DNA of 64,000 bases from Lactiplantibacillus modestisalitolerans (GCF_005405425.1 NZ_BJEA01000009.1:118332-182331); one strand, 5' to 3'. Counted from the first letter of the stretch, positions 53,447 to 61,917 are shown. The notes: generated by a model from the letters alone, not told the origin. Made by a program: numbers and translations.

Positions 53447-53462
53447 TGTAAACCGGTTTCCT
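53447..53462. promoter_or_regulatory. LacI-type operator candidate upstream of kdgK
   Basis: TGTAAACCGGTTTCCT contains the palindrome AAACCGGTTT with a central CG, as in many LacI-family operators. It lies about 60 bases before kdgK, between it and the adjacent LacI gene. Confidence 0.55.
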
Positions 53463-53522
53463 AAAACTTAGGTTACTGGTTCAATCATCGTTTGTCAATC
53501 GCTTACAGCCGATATTAATAAT

Positions 53523-54518
53523 TTAAATCGACTGCCGGAATTTAACCGACGCTGGTAGCGTATGAATGGCTGGCTTGGGCTTTTTTTCGTGCGGTTGCAC
53601 CAGTTTCATCAACATTTCGCCCGCCAAATAGCCAATTTTATCGGGATGTTGTTCGACCGTCGAAATACCTGGTCCAACAAGTCCGGCCCAGTTCCAGTCG
53701 TCATAGCCTGCAACCCCCACGTCACGCGGAACGCTTAACGATAGCGCCTGCAGGGTTTTTAACACCACCGCGAGTACCTTCCCGTTGTTCGCAAAGACGA
53801 GTGGGTGCTCGTTGGCTGCCAGGAGGGTTTGCAATTTCTGGGTGAACGCCGCGTTAGACGCATCCAGCTCAACCGTTTGAACCGGCAGTGGCGCGACGCC
53901 ATTGATAAATCCGGCTAAGCGTTGCTCCCGCGTTGAAATTGCGTGAACATCTTCACTAACGACTAGCCCGACCGTATAGGCCTCCGCTGATTGGTGCACT
54001 TGGGCGCTCAACCGGCTCGTCGCCTGGTAGTTATCGGTCTCAATCGTATCCCAGCGAAAAGGCGCGGTCTCGCGGTCGACCAACACTAGCGGCACTTCTG
54101 CATCCGCGATGAACTGGTAAGTGGCCGACAAGCGCGAGTTGGGCTGCAAAATAATCCCCTCAACCGACTGATCCAGCATCTGATCAAGCTGCTGGCGCTC
54201 CTGTTCAACTGAATTCCCAGACTCCATAATCAACGTCTGGTAATCATATTGTTTTAAATAGTTAGTAATTCCCTTTAATAGTAGGGAAACGTACACGTTA
54301 GAAATATCCGCGATCATAATACCAATCAGACGGCTCCGTTTCGTCTTTAACGACTGCGCCCGGCGACTGGGCCGATACGCGAGCGCCTTAACCGTCTTCT
54401 CGATGCGTTGGCGGGTACTCACCGACATGTGCGAATAGTTTTGATTGAGGTAGCGCGACATCGTCGATTTCGAAACGCCGGCCGCCTCCGCGACTTCTTG
54501 AATAGTCACTTTTCGCAT
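53523..54518 (-). CDS. LacI-family regulator, probable KdgR
   Basis: A 331-residue LacI regulator: HTH at 4-23 (VTIQEVAEAAGVSKSTMSRY), hinge, and sensor domain (LIGIMIADISNVYVSLLLKGI; VGVAGYDDWNWAGLVGPGIST). GAAGGGA precedes the ATG. It lies directly upstream of kdgK and divergent from kduI, so it is well placed to control ketodeoxygluconate use, with KDG or KDPG as the likely effector. An IclR regulator for the same pathway is encoded 2.6 kb away, so control may be dual. Confidence 0.9.
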   Translation of the reverse strand: MRKVTIQEVAEAAGVSKSTMSRYLNQNYSHMSVSTRQRIEKTVKALAYRPSRRAQSLKTKRSRLIGIMIADISNVYVSLLLKGITNYLKQYDYQTLIMESGNSVEQERQQLDQMLDQSVEGIILQPNSRLSATYQFIADAEVPLVLVDRETAPFRWDTIETDNYQATSRLSAQVHQSAEAYTVGLVVSEDVHAISTREQRLAGFINGVAPLPVQTVELDASNAAFTQKLQTLLAANEHPLVFANNGKVLAVVLKTLQALSLSVPRDVGVAGYDDWNWAGLVGPGISTVEQHPDKIGYLAGEMLMKLVQPHEKKPKPAIHTLPASVKFRQSI

Positions 54519-54612
54519 AGCGTGACAATCCCTTCATAATTAATCTAATATTTGATTTACCCTTCTATTTAAACCCAACTTGCACAATTTGTCACGAGGA
54601 TTCCCTGGTAAG

Positions 54613-54626
54613 TGTAACCGTTACCA
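54613..54626. promoter_or_regulatory. cre-like site, 13 of 14 consensus positions
   Basis: TGTAACCGTTACCA lies between the divergent LacI and kduI genes, about 95 bases upstream of the LacI start. Apart from this, the kduI promoter with its cre and the IclR-type palindrome, I see nothing else in 54519-54874. Confidence 0.5.
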
Positions 54627-54786
54627 TCTGCCGCGACGCAAAAATCCGCTCCCAACCGTTTCAAGGGGGTGCGTTGCAACGGCTAAAAATGAAAATTAAT
54701 GTTAGCGATACCAATCAAACCCCGCGGATTCCGCGTTTAGCCCAAGCATCCGCATGAAAAGTTTGCGTTTAGTTTCATTTTCCCCC

Positions 54787-54833
54787 TTGATTTTTTTCTA
54801 AGAGCCGTTATACTGAATTTGTAAGCGCAAACA
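54787..54833 (+). promoter_or_regulatory. kduI promoter with overlapping cre
   Basis: TTGATT (54787-54792), 16-base spacer, TATACT (54809-54814). TGTAAGCGCAAACA (54820-54833), matching 13 of 14 cre positions, lies just after the -10, where bound CcpA would block RNA polymerase. Confidence 0.65.
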
Positions 54834-54842
54834 AGAAATGTA

Positions 54843-54859
54843 TTTTCTTATTTAGAAAA
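54843..54859. promoter_or_regulatory. 17-bp palindrome, probable IclR operator (kduI)
   Basis: TTTTCTTATTTAGAAAA is a palindrome between the kduI promoter and ribosome site. It shares 13 of 17 bases with 58104-58120 before kduD; a third similar site lies at 57935-57951 before the IclR gene. Confidence 0.6.
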
Positions 54860-54874
54860 CGGAGGGTTTATTTT

Positions 54875-55720
54875 ATGTCATTCAATATGGTAACACGTTA
54901 TGCACATAGTCCTGAAGATATGAACCATTACAGTACTGATCAAATGCGCGATCAATTCTTAATGGAAAAGATTTTCAGCGCCGGTGATATTTTGTTAACT
55001 TATACTTACAATGATCGGATGATCTTTGGTGGGGTTACACCAACCAACGAACCATTGGAAATTAAGTTAGACAAGCAATTAGGTGTTGAATTCTTCTTAC
55101 AACGCCGTGAATTAGGGTTCATCAACATTGGTGAAGCTGGTTCCGTAACGATTGACGGGAAGAAAGAACACATCGAACCACACGATGGTTACTACATTGG
55201 AATGGGTACGAAGCACGTGGTCTTCGAATCAGACAATGCTGAAAAGCCTGCTAAGTTCTACGTTGTTTCAACGCCAGCTCACAAGACTTACCCATCAAAG
55301 AAATTGGCTTATAAAGACTCAATTTCAATGCCTTTAGGTGACCAAGAACACATGAACAAGCGGACCATTCACAAGTACATCGATGCTTCACAAATGGACA
55401 CTTGTCAATTACAAATGGGTTACACGGTTCTTGAACCAGGTAACTCATGGAACACCATGCCAGCGCACACCCACGCACGTCGGATGGAAACTTACCTTTA
55501 CACCGAATTCGGTGATCCTGACACCCGGGTCGTTCACTTCATGGGCACTCCTGACAACACGAAGCACATCTTCTTGGAACCAGACCAAGCAGTTGTTAAC
55601 CCTAGTTTCTCCATCCACTGTGGTGTCGGAACAACTAACTACTCCTTCATCTGGGCAATGTGTGGTGAAAACCAAACCTATGATGACATGGACCAAGTTG
55701 ACATGCACGACTTACGTTAA
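54875..55720 (+). CDS. kduI: 5-keto-4-deoxyuronate isomerase
   Basis: A 281-residue cupin enzyme converting 5-keto-4-deoxyuronate to 3-deoxy-D-glycero-2,5-hexodiulosonate. The zinc ligands H198 and H200 (PAHTHARR), E205 (METYL) and H248 (FSIHCG) are all present. GGAGGG precedes the ATG. It receives the product of the three GH88 hydrolases. It is transcribed from its own promoter and followed by a hairpin terminator, then kdgT. Confidence 0.95.
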   Translation: MSFNMVTRYAHSPEDMNHYSTDQMRDQFLMEKIFSAGDILLTYTYNDRMIFGGVTPTNEPLEIKLDKQLGVEFFLQRRELGFINIGEAGSVTIDGKKEHIEPHDGYYIGMGTKHVVFESDNAEKPAKFYVVSTPAHKTYPSKKLAYKDSISMPLGDQEHMNKRTIHKYIDASQMDTCQLQMGYTVLEPGNSWNTMPAHTHARRMETYLYTEFGDPDTRVVHFMGTPDNTKHIFLEPDQAVVNPSFSIHCGVGTTNYSFIWAMCGENQTYDDMDQVDMHDLR

Positions 55721-55749
55721 TTTTATGAATAAACGTTAATAGTTCTGAT

Positions 55750-55774
55750 AAATGCAGGGCCATGCCCTGCATTT
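55750..55774 (+). terminator. Terminator hairpin after kduI
   Basis: aaatgcagggc (55750-55760) pairs with gccctgcattt (55764-55774), followed by ATTATT. The T tract is broken, so read-through to kdgT is possible. Confidence 0.7.
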
Positions 55775-55788
55775 ATTATTCTACATAA

Positions 55789-55802
55789 TGTTAACGATTT
55801 CA
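55789..55802. promoter_or_regulatory. cre site (perfect consensus match)
   Basis: TGTTAACGATTTCA fits the consensus at every position and lies 31 bases before kdgT. Confidence 0.65.
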
Positions 55803-55833
55803 TTTACTCCATAAGTAGAAAGAAGATTTGAGA

Positions 55834-56814
55834 ATGGGAATTAAAAAAGCAATTGACAAGGTTCCGGGCGGAATTATGATCGTCCCGCTGATTATCGGGG
55901 CCCTTGTTCACACACTTTGGCCAAAATTAGACGTTGAATTATCAGGGGTTACCGGCTCCTTCATGACCGGGACTTCCGTGCTTTTGTTTGTATTCTTCTT
56001 CTGTATTGGGACGGGAATCAATCTAAAAGCTTCGGGTAAGATCGCATCTAAAGGGGTCACCTTACTACTCGTTAAAGTTTTACTTGCGGCTTTGCTGGGA
56101 ATTATCATCAATCAATTGTTACCGATTACAGGAATTACCAGCGGGGTCTTTGCGGGCTTCTCCACGTTAGCCGTCATCGCCTCCTTCAATGCCGCTAACG
56201 GTGGTTTATACACCGCCCTAATGTCAACTATTCCGGACCGGGAGATCGACTTAGCCGCCTATCCGTTCTTCAGTATTCAATCCGGACCGTTCTTTACGAT
56301 GTTGACCTTAGGGATCGCCGGAATCGGTGCTTTCCCATGGCAAGCTTTGGTTTCAACCTTAGTCCCATTCGCATTGGGCTTGATTCTCGGTGGGCTCGAC
56401 CCAGAAATTCGCAAGATGTTCCAACCCGTTGGGGGCGCTTTGATTCCATTCTTCGCGTTCACGATTGGGTACAGTATGGACTTTAACATGCTTCTGAAGT
56501 CCGGGATTGTCGGAATCTTAATGGGGATTGCCGTTGTCTTCATCAGTGGTTTTGTCCTCTGCTTGGCCGACAAGTACATTGCCCGTTCAGACGGTTTAGC
56601 CGGCTGGGCCGCTTCTTCAACGGCCGGGGCCGCGATTTCCGTCCCAGTGGTTATTGCTGAAATGGATAAGAGCTTTAAGCCCGTTGCCGCTTCAGCAACC
56701 GCTATCGTTGCGACCTGTGTGTTGATCACTGCGATCCTCACCCCGTTCGTCACGATGTGGTATTACCGTCGACTTCAACGTAAAGGAATCGTTTCGAAGG
56801 GTACGACGAAATAA
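55834..56814 (+). CDS. kdgT: 2-keto-3-deoxygluconate permease
   Basis: A 326-residue membrane protein of the KdgT family, a proton symporter for 2-keto-3-deoxygluconate. About ten hydrophobic segments are present, with family stretches IKKAIDKVPGGIMIVPLIIGAL (start), FNAANGGLYTAL and GWAASSTAGAAISVP. ATG at 55834 is preferred to the TTG two codons earlier, with AGAAAGAAG upstream. It would salvage KDG released in the environment by other pectin degraders. Confidence 0.93.
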   Translation: MGIKKAIDKVPGGIMIVPLIIGALVHTLWPKLDVELSGVTGSFMTGTSVLLFVFFFCIGTGINLKASGKIASKGVTLLLVKVLLAALLGIIINQLLPITGITSGVFAGFSTLAVIASFNAANGGLYTALMSTIPDREIDLAAYPFFSIQSGPFFTMLTLGIAGIGAFPWQALVSTLVPFALGLILGGLDPEIRKMFQPVGGALIPFFAFTIGYSMDFNMLLKSGIVGILMGIAVVFISGFVLCLADKYIARSDGLAGWAASSTAGAAISVPVVIAEMDKSFKPVAASATAIVATCVLITAILTPFVTMWYYRRLQRKGIVSKGTTK

Positions 56815-56882
56815 TGAATTTCCTCCTAGATTAATTATCGTTGATTCGCAAACGGAGAAATTGATTCTTTACAAAAAAAATT

Positions 56883-56920
56883 AAGCGCTACCAGCAAAAT
56901 TGCTGGCGGCGCTTTTTTCG
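56883..56920 (+). terminator. Rho-independent terminator after kdgT
   Basis: aagcgc-cta-ccagc type stem (56883-56895) pairs with gctgg-c-ggcgctt (56902-56914), then six T. Confidence 0.85.
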
Positions 56921-57023
56921 TCCGTTCAGTCTGTTCAGTTTTCACCCATTGGTGCGTTGAGCTGCAATCTCCGGCGCAACCGCACCCCATTTCAATCGTC
57001 TGAACTGAACGCCGTTGAACGCA

Positions 57024-57065
57024 AAAATAGCCGGCCATCAGGACGCCCTGGTGACCAGCTATTTT
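57024..57065 (-). terminator. Rho-independent terminator of the IclR gene
   Basis: A 19-bp stem (57024-57042 with 57047-57065) with three G-U type pairs, followed by TTTTT on the minus strand. Confidence 0.85.
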
Positions 57066-57085
57066 GCTCAACCGAACCATTTCAA

Positions 57086-57847
57086 TTACAACATCTCTTG
57101 AATCTGGTGTTGCGTTTCCAAGACGAGCCGGATGAAGTTCCGCCGGCGTTCTTCTGGGACCCGGTACTTGGGGGCACTCACGCTAAACGCACCGTATAAG
57201 TGCTGATTACGCATGATTGCCGCCCCAATACAATAAATGTCTGGCTCGTTTTCTTCGTCGTCGATTGAAAAACCAACGCTGCGAATATTGTTTAGATCCG
57301 CTTTCAGCGCCGGAATCCGCGTAATCGTATTATCGGTTACCGGTTCGAGCGTCGTCCGCGCAAAGTACGCCTTGAGCTGCTCTTCCGAATACTGCGCCAA
57401 AATCGCCTTCCCCATCGATGACGAATAAAGGTTCATCCGACCACCGACCGTTGACTTCAGCTTAATACTCGACGGACTCTCCAGCTTTTCAACGAGGACC
57501 ACGTCGTCATCCTGAGCGACTCCCAGGTTAACCGTCTCCCCCGTCGCATCCCGTAAGCGTTGCAACAACGTCCGGGTCACCGAACGAATATCAAAGCTTT
57601 CAGACGCCTTCTGCCCGTACATTAAAAACTGGGTTCCTAAGTAGTACTTCCGTGAATCACTATCACGGCGAACAAAGCCTAACGCTTCCAGCGTCGTTAA
57701 AATCTTCAAAGTCGTAGGGGCATTAATTTTTGATGCTCGGCTAATTTCGTTTAACGTTGGTGCGGTTTCCATATTCAGGATCGCGTCCAAGATCAGCTTG
57801 GCCTTGATCAACACGGAGCCGTATAATTTGGTTTTCTCGTTCACCAT
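57086..57847 (-). CDS. IclR-family regulator, probable KdgR
   Basis: A 253-residue IclR regulator: an N-terminal winged HTH (PTLNEISRASKINAPTTLKILTTLEALGFVRRD, about 29-61) and a C-terminal effector domain (VTRTLLQRLRDATGETVNLGV; SSSMGKAILAQYSEEQL). The family includes KdgR, which represses pectin genes until KDG appears. It lies between kdgT and the divergent kduD-kdgA operon. A 17-bp palindrome shared with kduI and kduD leader regions lies 87 bases upstream of its start, suggesting autoregulation and a small regulon. Confidence 0.9.
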   Translation of the reverse strand: MVNEKTKLYGSVLIKAKLILDAILNMETAPTLNEISRASKINAPTTLKILTTLEALGFVRRDSDSRKYYLGTQFLMYGQKASESFDIRSVTRTLLQRLRDATGETVNLGVAQDDDVVLVEKLESPSSIKLKSTVGGRMNLYSSSMGKAILAQYSEEQLKAYFARTTLEPVTDNTITRIPALKADLNNIRSVGFSIDDEENEPDIYCIGAAIMRNQHLYGAFSVSAPKYRVPEERRRNFIRLVLETQHQIQEML

Positions 57848-57934
57848 CAGCCATTCTCCTCAATTGATGGATTTTCTCTTTAATCTCATGTCTTTTAAAA
57901 TTACCCTTCCAGCATCAATTCGCCTAATTGGAAA

Positions 57935-57951
57935 TTTCCCATCTGGAAAAT
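57935..57951. promoter_or_regulatory. 17-bp palindrome, probable IclR operator (iclR gene)
   Basis: ATTTCCCATCTGGAAAA shares 13 of 17 bases with the site before kduD (58104-58120). It lies between the IclR gene and kduD. Confidence 0.5.
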
Positions 57952-58051
57952 AATTCATTCTAAATTATACTGTTTCTATTTCGGATTAACAAGCGAAAAC
58001 CGGAATTCCGCGATACCTAGAGAAATGATACTAACATTATGAAAAAATTAC

Positions 58052-58080
58052 TTGCATTTTTTGCGTAAGCGCTTTATATT
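58052..58080 (+). promoter_or_regulatory. kduD promoter with embedded cre-like core
   Basis: TTGCAT (58052-58057), 17-base spacer, TATATT (58075-58080). GTAAGCGCTTTA (58065-58076) in the spacer resembles cre, although only 11 of 14 consensus positions match. Confidence 0.6.
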
Positions 58081-58103
58081 ATTAAGTGTAATCAGGAAAT
58101 TCA

Positions 58104-58120
58104 ATTTCCTATAAAGAAAA
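58104..58120. promoter_or_regulatory. 17-bp palindrome, probable IclR operator (kduD)
   Basis: ATTTCCTATAAAGAAAA lies between the promoter and ribosome site of kduD, the same place as the related site at kduI. Confidence 0.6.
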
Positions 58121-58145
58121 AATAAATTTAAGGAGTGTTTTTAAC

Positions 58146-58961
58146 ATGGCAGATACACGCGAAGACATTTTAGCTCGTGAAAAAGATTTGGACCATTTCA
58201 ACATGGACCTTTATTCATTGAAGGGTAAGGTTGCCGTTGTTACTGGTGGTGACACTGGTTTAGGTCAAGCCTACTCAGTTGCCTTTGCTGAAGCTGGCGC
58301 CGACATCTTTATTCCTACCTTTGGTCAAACTGGCTGGGAAGATACTCGTAAGATGGTTGAAAAGCGTGGCCGTAAAGTTGAATTCATGGACGTTGACTTA
58401 ACCGAAGAAGGTATCGCTGAAAAGGTTATTCAAAAAGCCGTTGATACTTTCGGTCACATCGACATCTTGGTTAACAACGCCGGCATGATCAAGCGGAACC
58501 CATTACTTGAATCAAAAGATTCTGACTGGGATCGCGTTATTAACATTAACTTGAACGCCGTTTACCACATGTCATTAGCTGCTGGTAAAGTTATGGCTAA
58601 GCAAAAGTCAGGTAAGATTATTAACATCGGCTCAATGCTTTCATTCCAAGGTGGGAAGTTCATTCCTTCATACACCGCTTCAAAGCACGGGGTTGCCGGC
58701 TTAACGAAGTCCTTTGCTAGTGAATTGGCTGCTTACAACATTCAAGTTAACGCCATTGCTCCTGGCTACATCAAGACTGCTAACACTGAACCAATCCGTG
58801 AAGATCCAGCCCGGAACAAGGAAATCCTTGACCGGATCCCTGCAGGTCACTGGGGTGGTACTTACGAATTAATGGGTGTTGCCGTATTCTTAGCAAGTGC
58901 TGCTTCAAACTACGTCAATGGTCATTTACTTGCAGTTGACGGTGGTTACTTAGTACGTTAA
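58146..58961 (+). CDS. kduD: 2-deoxy-D-gluconate 3-dehydrogenase type SDR
   Basis: A 271-residue short-chain dehydrogenase that reduces 2,5-diketo-3-deoxygluconate to 2-keto-3-deoxygluconate with NAD(P)H. Cofactor motif TGGDTGLGQ (about 34-42), NNAG (about 115-118), the catalytic serine in GSMLSF and YTASK (Y and K near 177 and 181). AAGGAG precedes the ATG. The first gene of a unit with kdgA 67 bases downstream. Confidence 0.94.
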   Translation: MADTREDILAREKDLDHFNMDLYSLKGKVAVVTGGDTGLGQAYSVAFAEAGADIFIPTFGQTGWEDTRKMVEKRGRKVEFMDVDLTEEGIAEKVIQKAVDTFGHIDILVNNAGMIKRNPLLESKDSDWDRVININLNAVYHMSLAAGKVMAKQKSGKIINIGSMLSFQGGKFIPSYTASKHGVAGLTKSFASELAAYNIQVNAIAPGYIKTANTEPIREDPARNKEILDRIPAGHWGGTYELMGVAVFLASAASNYVNGHLLAVDGGYLVR

Positions 58962-59028
58962 TCTAAGTTAACAGAACAGGACGTCTGTTCAAGAACTAAT
59001 TTGAATTGATTACAGGAGAGTAATACAC

Positions 59029-59673
59029 ATGCAAAAAGTCGAAATTTTAAAGAACATTGAAGCGGCTGGCGTCGTTGCCGTCGTTCGCGGTAATTCACCA
59101 GAACAAGCTATTAAGACCTCCGAAGCTGCTATTAAGGGTGGCGTTAAGGGGATTGAATTAACCTTTACGGTTCCTCATGCTGATCAAGTTATTGGACAAT
59201 TAGCTGACAAGTATGCAGATACCGACGCTGTGATTGGTGCCGGAACGGTGTTAGATGCGCCTACTGCTCGCTTAGCCATCATGGCCGGTGCGAAGTTTAT
59301 CGTTGCACCTACCTTTGACCCTGACGTTGCTAAGTTATGTAACTTATACGAAATTCCGTACATCCCAGGCTGCATGAGTGTTACTGAAATGCAAACTGCA
59401 ATGCAATACGGATCAAGCTTGGTCAAGATGTTCCCAGGCAACATCTTAACGCCTAAGATGATTGCCGACGTCAAGGCACCATTCCCACAAATTAGCATTA
59501 TGCCTTCTGGTGGGGTTAACCTTGACAACTTGAAAGACTGGTTTGCTGCTGGTGCTACGGTGGTTGGCGCTGGTGGTAACTTAGTTGGACCTGGCGATAA
59601 GGGTGACTTTGATACGGTTACCGAAAACGCCAAGCAATACATGGCTGAATTTAACCGCATTAAAAACGCTTAG
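59029..59673 (+). CDS. kdgA: 2-keto-3-deoxy-6-phosphogluconate aldolase
   Basis: A 214-residue class I aldolase splitting KDPG into pyruvate and glyceraldehyde-3-phosphate. The Schiff-base lysine is K133 in VKMFPGN, and the catalytic glutamate is E43 in IELTFT; GAGTVLD is a family block. CAGGAGAG precedes the ATG. It completes the ketodeoxyuronate route encoded in this window and ends the kduD operon. The same enzyme may also cleave 4-hydroxy-2-oxoglutarate. Confidence 0.95.
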   Translation: MQKVEILKNIEAAGVVAVVRGNSPEQAIKTSEAAIKGGVKGIELTFTVPHADQVIGQLADKYADTDAVIGAGTVLDAPTARLAIMAGAKFIVAPTFDPDVAKLCNLYEIPYIPGCMSVTEMQTAMQYGSSLVKMFPGNILTPKMIADVKAPFPQISIMPSGGVNLDNLKDWFAAGATVVGAGGNLVGPGDKGDFDTVTENAKQYMAEFNRIKNA

Positions 59674-59735
59674 TTAAATCCCAACCATTCATCATTAACG
59701 AATCAAGCCTATATATTAATACTATTACCAATGCT

Positions 59736-59771
59736 CCCGTCGAAGTCGTGCCAGCTTCGGCGGGTTTTTTT
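59736..59771 (+). terminator. Rho-independent terminator after kdgA
   Basis: CCCGTCGAAG (59736-59745) pairs with CTTCGGCGGG (59755-59764; one G-U type pair), followed by seven T. Confidence 0.88.
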
Positions 59772-59773
59772 GT

Positions 59774-60080
59774 GGTTTTGCTGAAACTGCTGCCAGTCAA
59801 TATTGGATTGACTCTGTACCAATTGCTGCCGACAATGCCGCCAGCAGCGGGTGTCACCGGTTGGCTGGAACACTGCCAGTCAATAATTGGATTCAGGTTC
59901 GTCCGATGCCGCCCTTCAGGCCCCCCGGCTTAATGCTGGAACGCGGTGGACACGGGTTTGAGCCGACAACCCACGTCTCAAACACCGGTCTTACACTAAC
60001 CAAGCAAACAACGCTTGTTAAGTGTAACGACACCGCTGAGCATTTGCCGGGGGAACCTGAAGGGCTAAACTGACAGCAAG
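59774..60080. repeat. Mosaic of intergenic repeat fragments
   Basis: Contains TGCCAGTCAATATTGGATT (59791-59809) repeated nearly exactly at 59874-59893, a 40-base stretch (59836-59875) shared with the right end of the 36711-36878 element, and hairpins such as CACTAACCAAGC with GCTTGTTAAGTG near 59993-60023. No convincing gene lies in 59674-60366; 60081-60300 shows nothing clear. Confidence 0.55.
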
Positions 60081-60329
60081 GCCGTCATTGTGCTCCCCAA
60101 CAATGAATGCCACTTTGTAACGGGAATCCACATCGCCTGACTTAGCATGTCCGTAACCATAATGTACCTCAAAATATTCTGGCTAAAGGCTCAGCCACTA
60201 GTCATAACAATTTCCGTCTAGTAACCTACGGACGCTAAAGGCTTCGATAATTAGCAGGCCAGCCCAGCTTACCCGACCTTCCCCCCGCTTAATCACCCGC
60301 CCGCCTTACCCGAAGTCCGTTGCGTTTCA

Positions 60330-60338
60330 TGCTATAAT
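60330..60338 (+). promoter_or_regulatory. Extended -10 promoter of the HAD gene
   Basis: TG-C-TATAAT lies 38 bases upstream of the HAD start, with no clear -35 hexamer. Confidence 0.55.
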
Positions 60339-60375
60339 TAAATTAATTTTTAGATGATTAGAAAGGATGCGCACG

Positions 60376-60999
60376 ATGACTTACCAAACTATTTTATTCG
60401 ACGTTGACAACACGCTCTTAGATTCAGCCAGCCTAGCCGCCACCGCCCTCCACGAGGCCACGGCCAAATTCGGCTACGAGGTGTCCGAAGCGACGGCCCG
60501 TACGCTCGTCGGGGTCCCAACTGATAAGGCGTTAGCGTCCCAAAACGTTCCGGCGAACCCAGAACTCATCGCCGATTTCAACGCCCGCTTAACCGCCAGC
60601 AAGGACCAGTTGCGCTTCTTTGACGGGATTCCCGAACTGTTGCAAGCCCTCGTCGCAGCAAACATCACCATCGGCGTTGTGACGTCGCGGACGCGAGCCC
60701 AAATTGCCGGCGACCTGGGGGCTTTCCCTGAAATTACGGGCCAGCCGATCCTAGTTAACGCCGACGATACGACCGAACATAAGCCAAGCGGGGCACCGCT
60801 AGAGTACGCGCTCAAGCACTACCAGCTGGACCCCGCCACAGCCATGTACGTCGGCGACACGATCTACGACATGCAGTCCGCGCTAAACGCCAAAATTGAC
60901 TTTGCGAGTGCCAGTTGGGGTGCGCTTCCAACGACCGATTTTTCAAAAGCAACTTACCAACCGCAAACCCCTTCGGACTTGCTTAAACTAATTATTTAA
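60376..60999 (+). CDS. HAD-superfamily phosphatase
   Basis: A 207-residue haloacid-dehalogenase hydrolase. Motif I is FDVDNTLLD (about 7-15), motif II VVTSRTR (threonine/serine near 103), the motif III lysine is in HKPSG and motif IV is GDTIYDM (about 158-164). The cap is of the small helical C1 type. ATG at 60376 with GAAAGGA upstream. It may be a phosphoglycolate- or sugar-phosphate phosphatase. The RpiR-type regulator follows 31 bp downstream and may be cotranscribed. Confidence 0.88.
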   Translation: MTYQTILFDVDNTLLDSASLAATALHEATAKFGYEVSEATARTLVGVPTDKALASQNVPANPELIADFNARLTASKDQLRFFDGIPELLQALVAANITIGVVTSRTRAQIAGDLGAFPEITGQPILVNADDTTEHKPSGAPLEYALKHYQLDPATAMYVGDTIYDMQSALNAKIDFASASWGALPTTDFSKATYQPQTPSDLLKLII

Positions 61000-61030
61000 T
61001 TTGCGGTTATCAAGATAGGACTGAAATTTT

Positions 61031-61852
61031 ATGAATATCGTTAATACTGTGGAAGAGCAGTACCATACTTTATCCCGGCAGGAACGCAAGGTTGCGCTTA
61101 AGGTGATTCAAGCACCGGAAGAGGTCCAGACCCTCACAATTTCGAGTCTGGCTAAGGCGGTTGACGTCAGTAACGCAACCATCACCCGCTTCGTTAAGAA
61201 AATGGGCTGCGATAATTTTTACAATTTCAAATTGCAATTAGCCGAGGCGCCGAAAACGGTCGTTACGACTACGGGCAACCACGATACGGTGGCCGACCAA
61301 GTTTATAATTACTACCAAAAAATTCTGAGCGGGACTTGGGAACGATTGAACGCCGATAAGCTCCAGGACGCGGTTAAACTAATTACCAAGGCGCGCCGGG
61401 TCTACTTATTTGGCCTAGGGAGTTCCGGCTATACCGCTGAAGAAATGACTCAGCGACTCATCCGGATGGGGATTGCGGCCTTTTCAATGACCGACAACCA
61501 CATTATGTATATTAGTAGTAGTATTATGCAGCCCGACGACGTCATCCTCGCCATTTCTCTGACCGGGGAAACCGCTGAAGTTAACCGTTCGGCGGCCCTG
61601 GCCCAGGAAAAGAGTGCGAAGGTCATCGCCATTACGTCCGATGAAAGTAGTGAACTCGCACAACAGAGCGACTTGTCAATCCTCGTTAAGAATAGCAAGT
61701 TCGTCAATAATTCGCGCTTCGTTAATTCACAATTCGCGATCATGTACGCCCTCGACATCATTGCGGCAATGCTGCTCGAAGATGCCCAGTACCGCAGTCG
61801 CATGAATAAGACGATTAACTTGATTACTGATAATAAATTGGGCAAGCATTAA
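61031..61852 (+). CDS. RpiR-family regulator
   Basis: A 273-residue MurR/RpiR-type regulator: an N-terminal HTH (LTISSLAKAVDVSNATITRFVKKMGC, about 35-60) and a SIS sugar-phosphate-binding domain (about 105-240; VYLFGLGSSGYTAEEM, ILAISLTGETAEVNRS). It lies after the HAD phosphatase, so the effector is probably a phosphosugar. No sugar catabolic gene is next to it beyond the HAD gene. Confidence 0.9.
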   Translation: MNIVNTVEEQYHTLSRQERKVALKVIQAPEEVQTLTISSLAKAVDVSNATITRFVKKMGCDNFYNFKLQLAEAPKTVVTTTGNHDTVADQVYNYYQKILSGTWERLNADKLQDAVKLITKARRVYLFGLGSSGYTAEEMTQRLIRMGIAAFSMTDNHIMYISSSIMQPDDVILAISLTGETAEVNRSAALAQEKSAKVIAITSDESSELAQQSDLSILVKNSKFVNNSRFVNSQFAIMYALDIIAAMLLEDAQYRSRMNKTINLITDNKLGKH

Positions 61853-61860
61853 CACACATA

Positions 61861-61913
61861 AAAATACCTATCAACAATGATCGCTAAACGCGAACTTCGT
61901 TGATAGGTATTTT
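61861..61913. terminator. Bidirectional rho-independent terminator
   Basis: aaaatacctatcaac (61861-61875) pairs with gttgataggtatttt (61899-61913). It separates RpiR from the convergent small genes. Confidence 0.9.
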
Positions 61914-61917
61914 CAAT

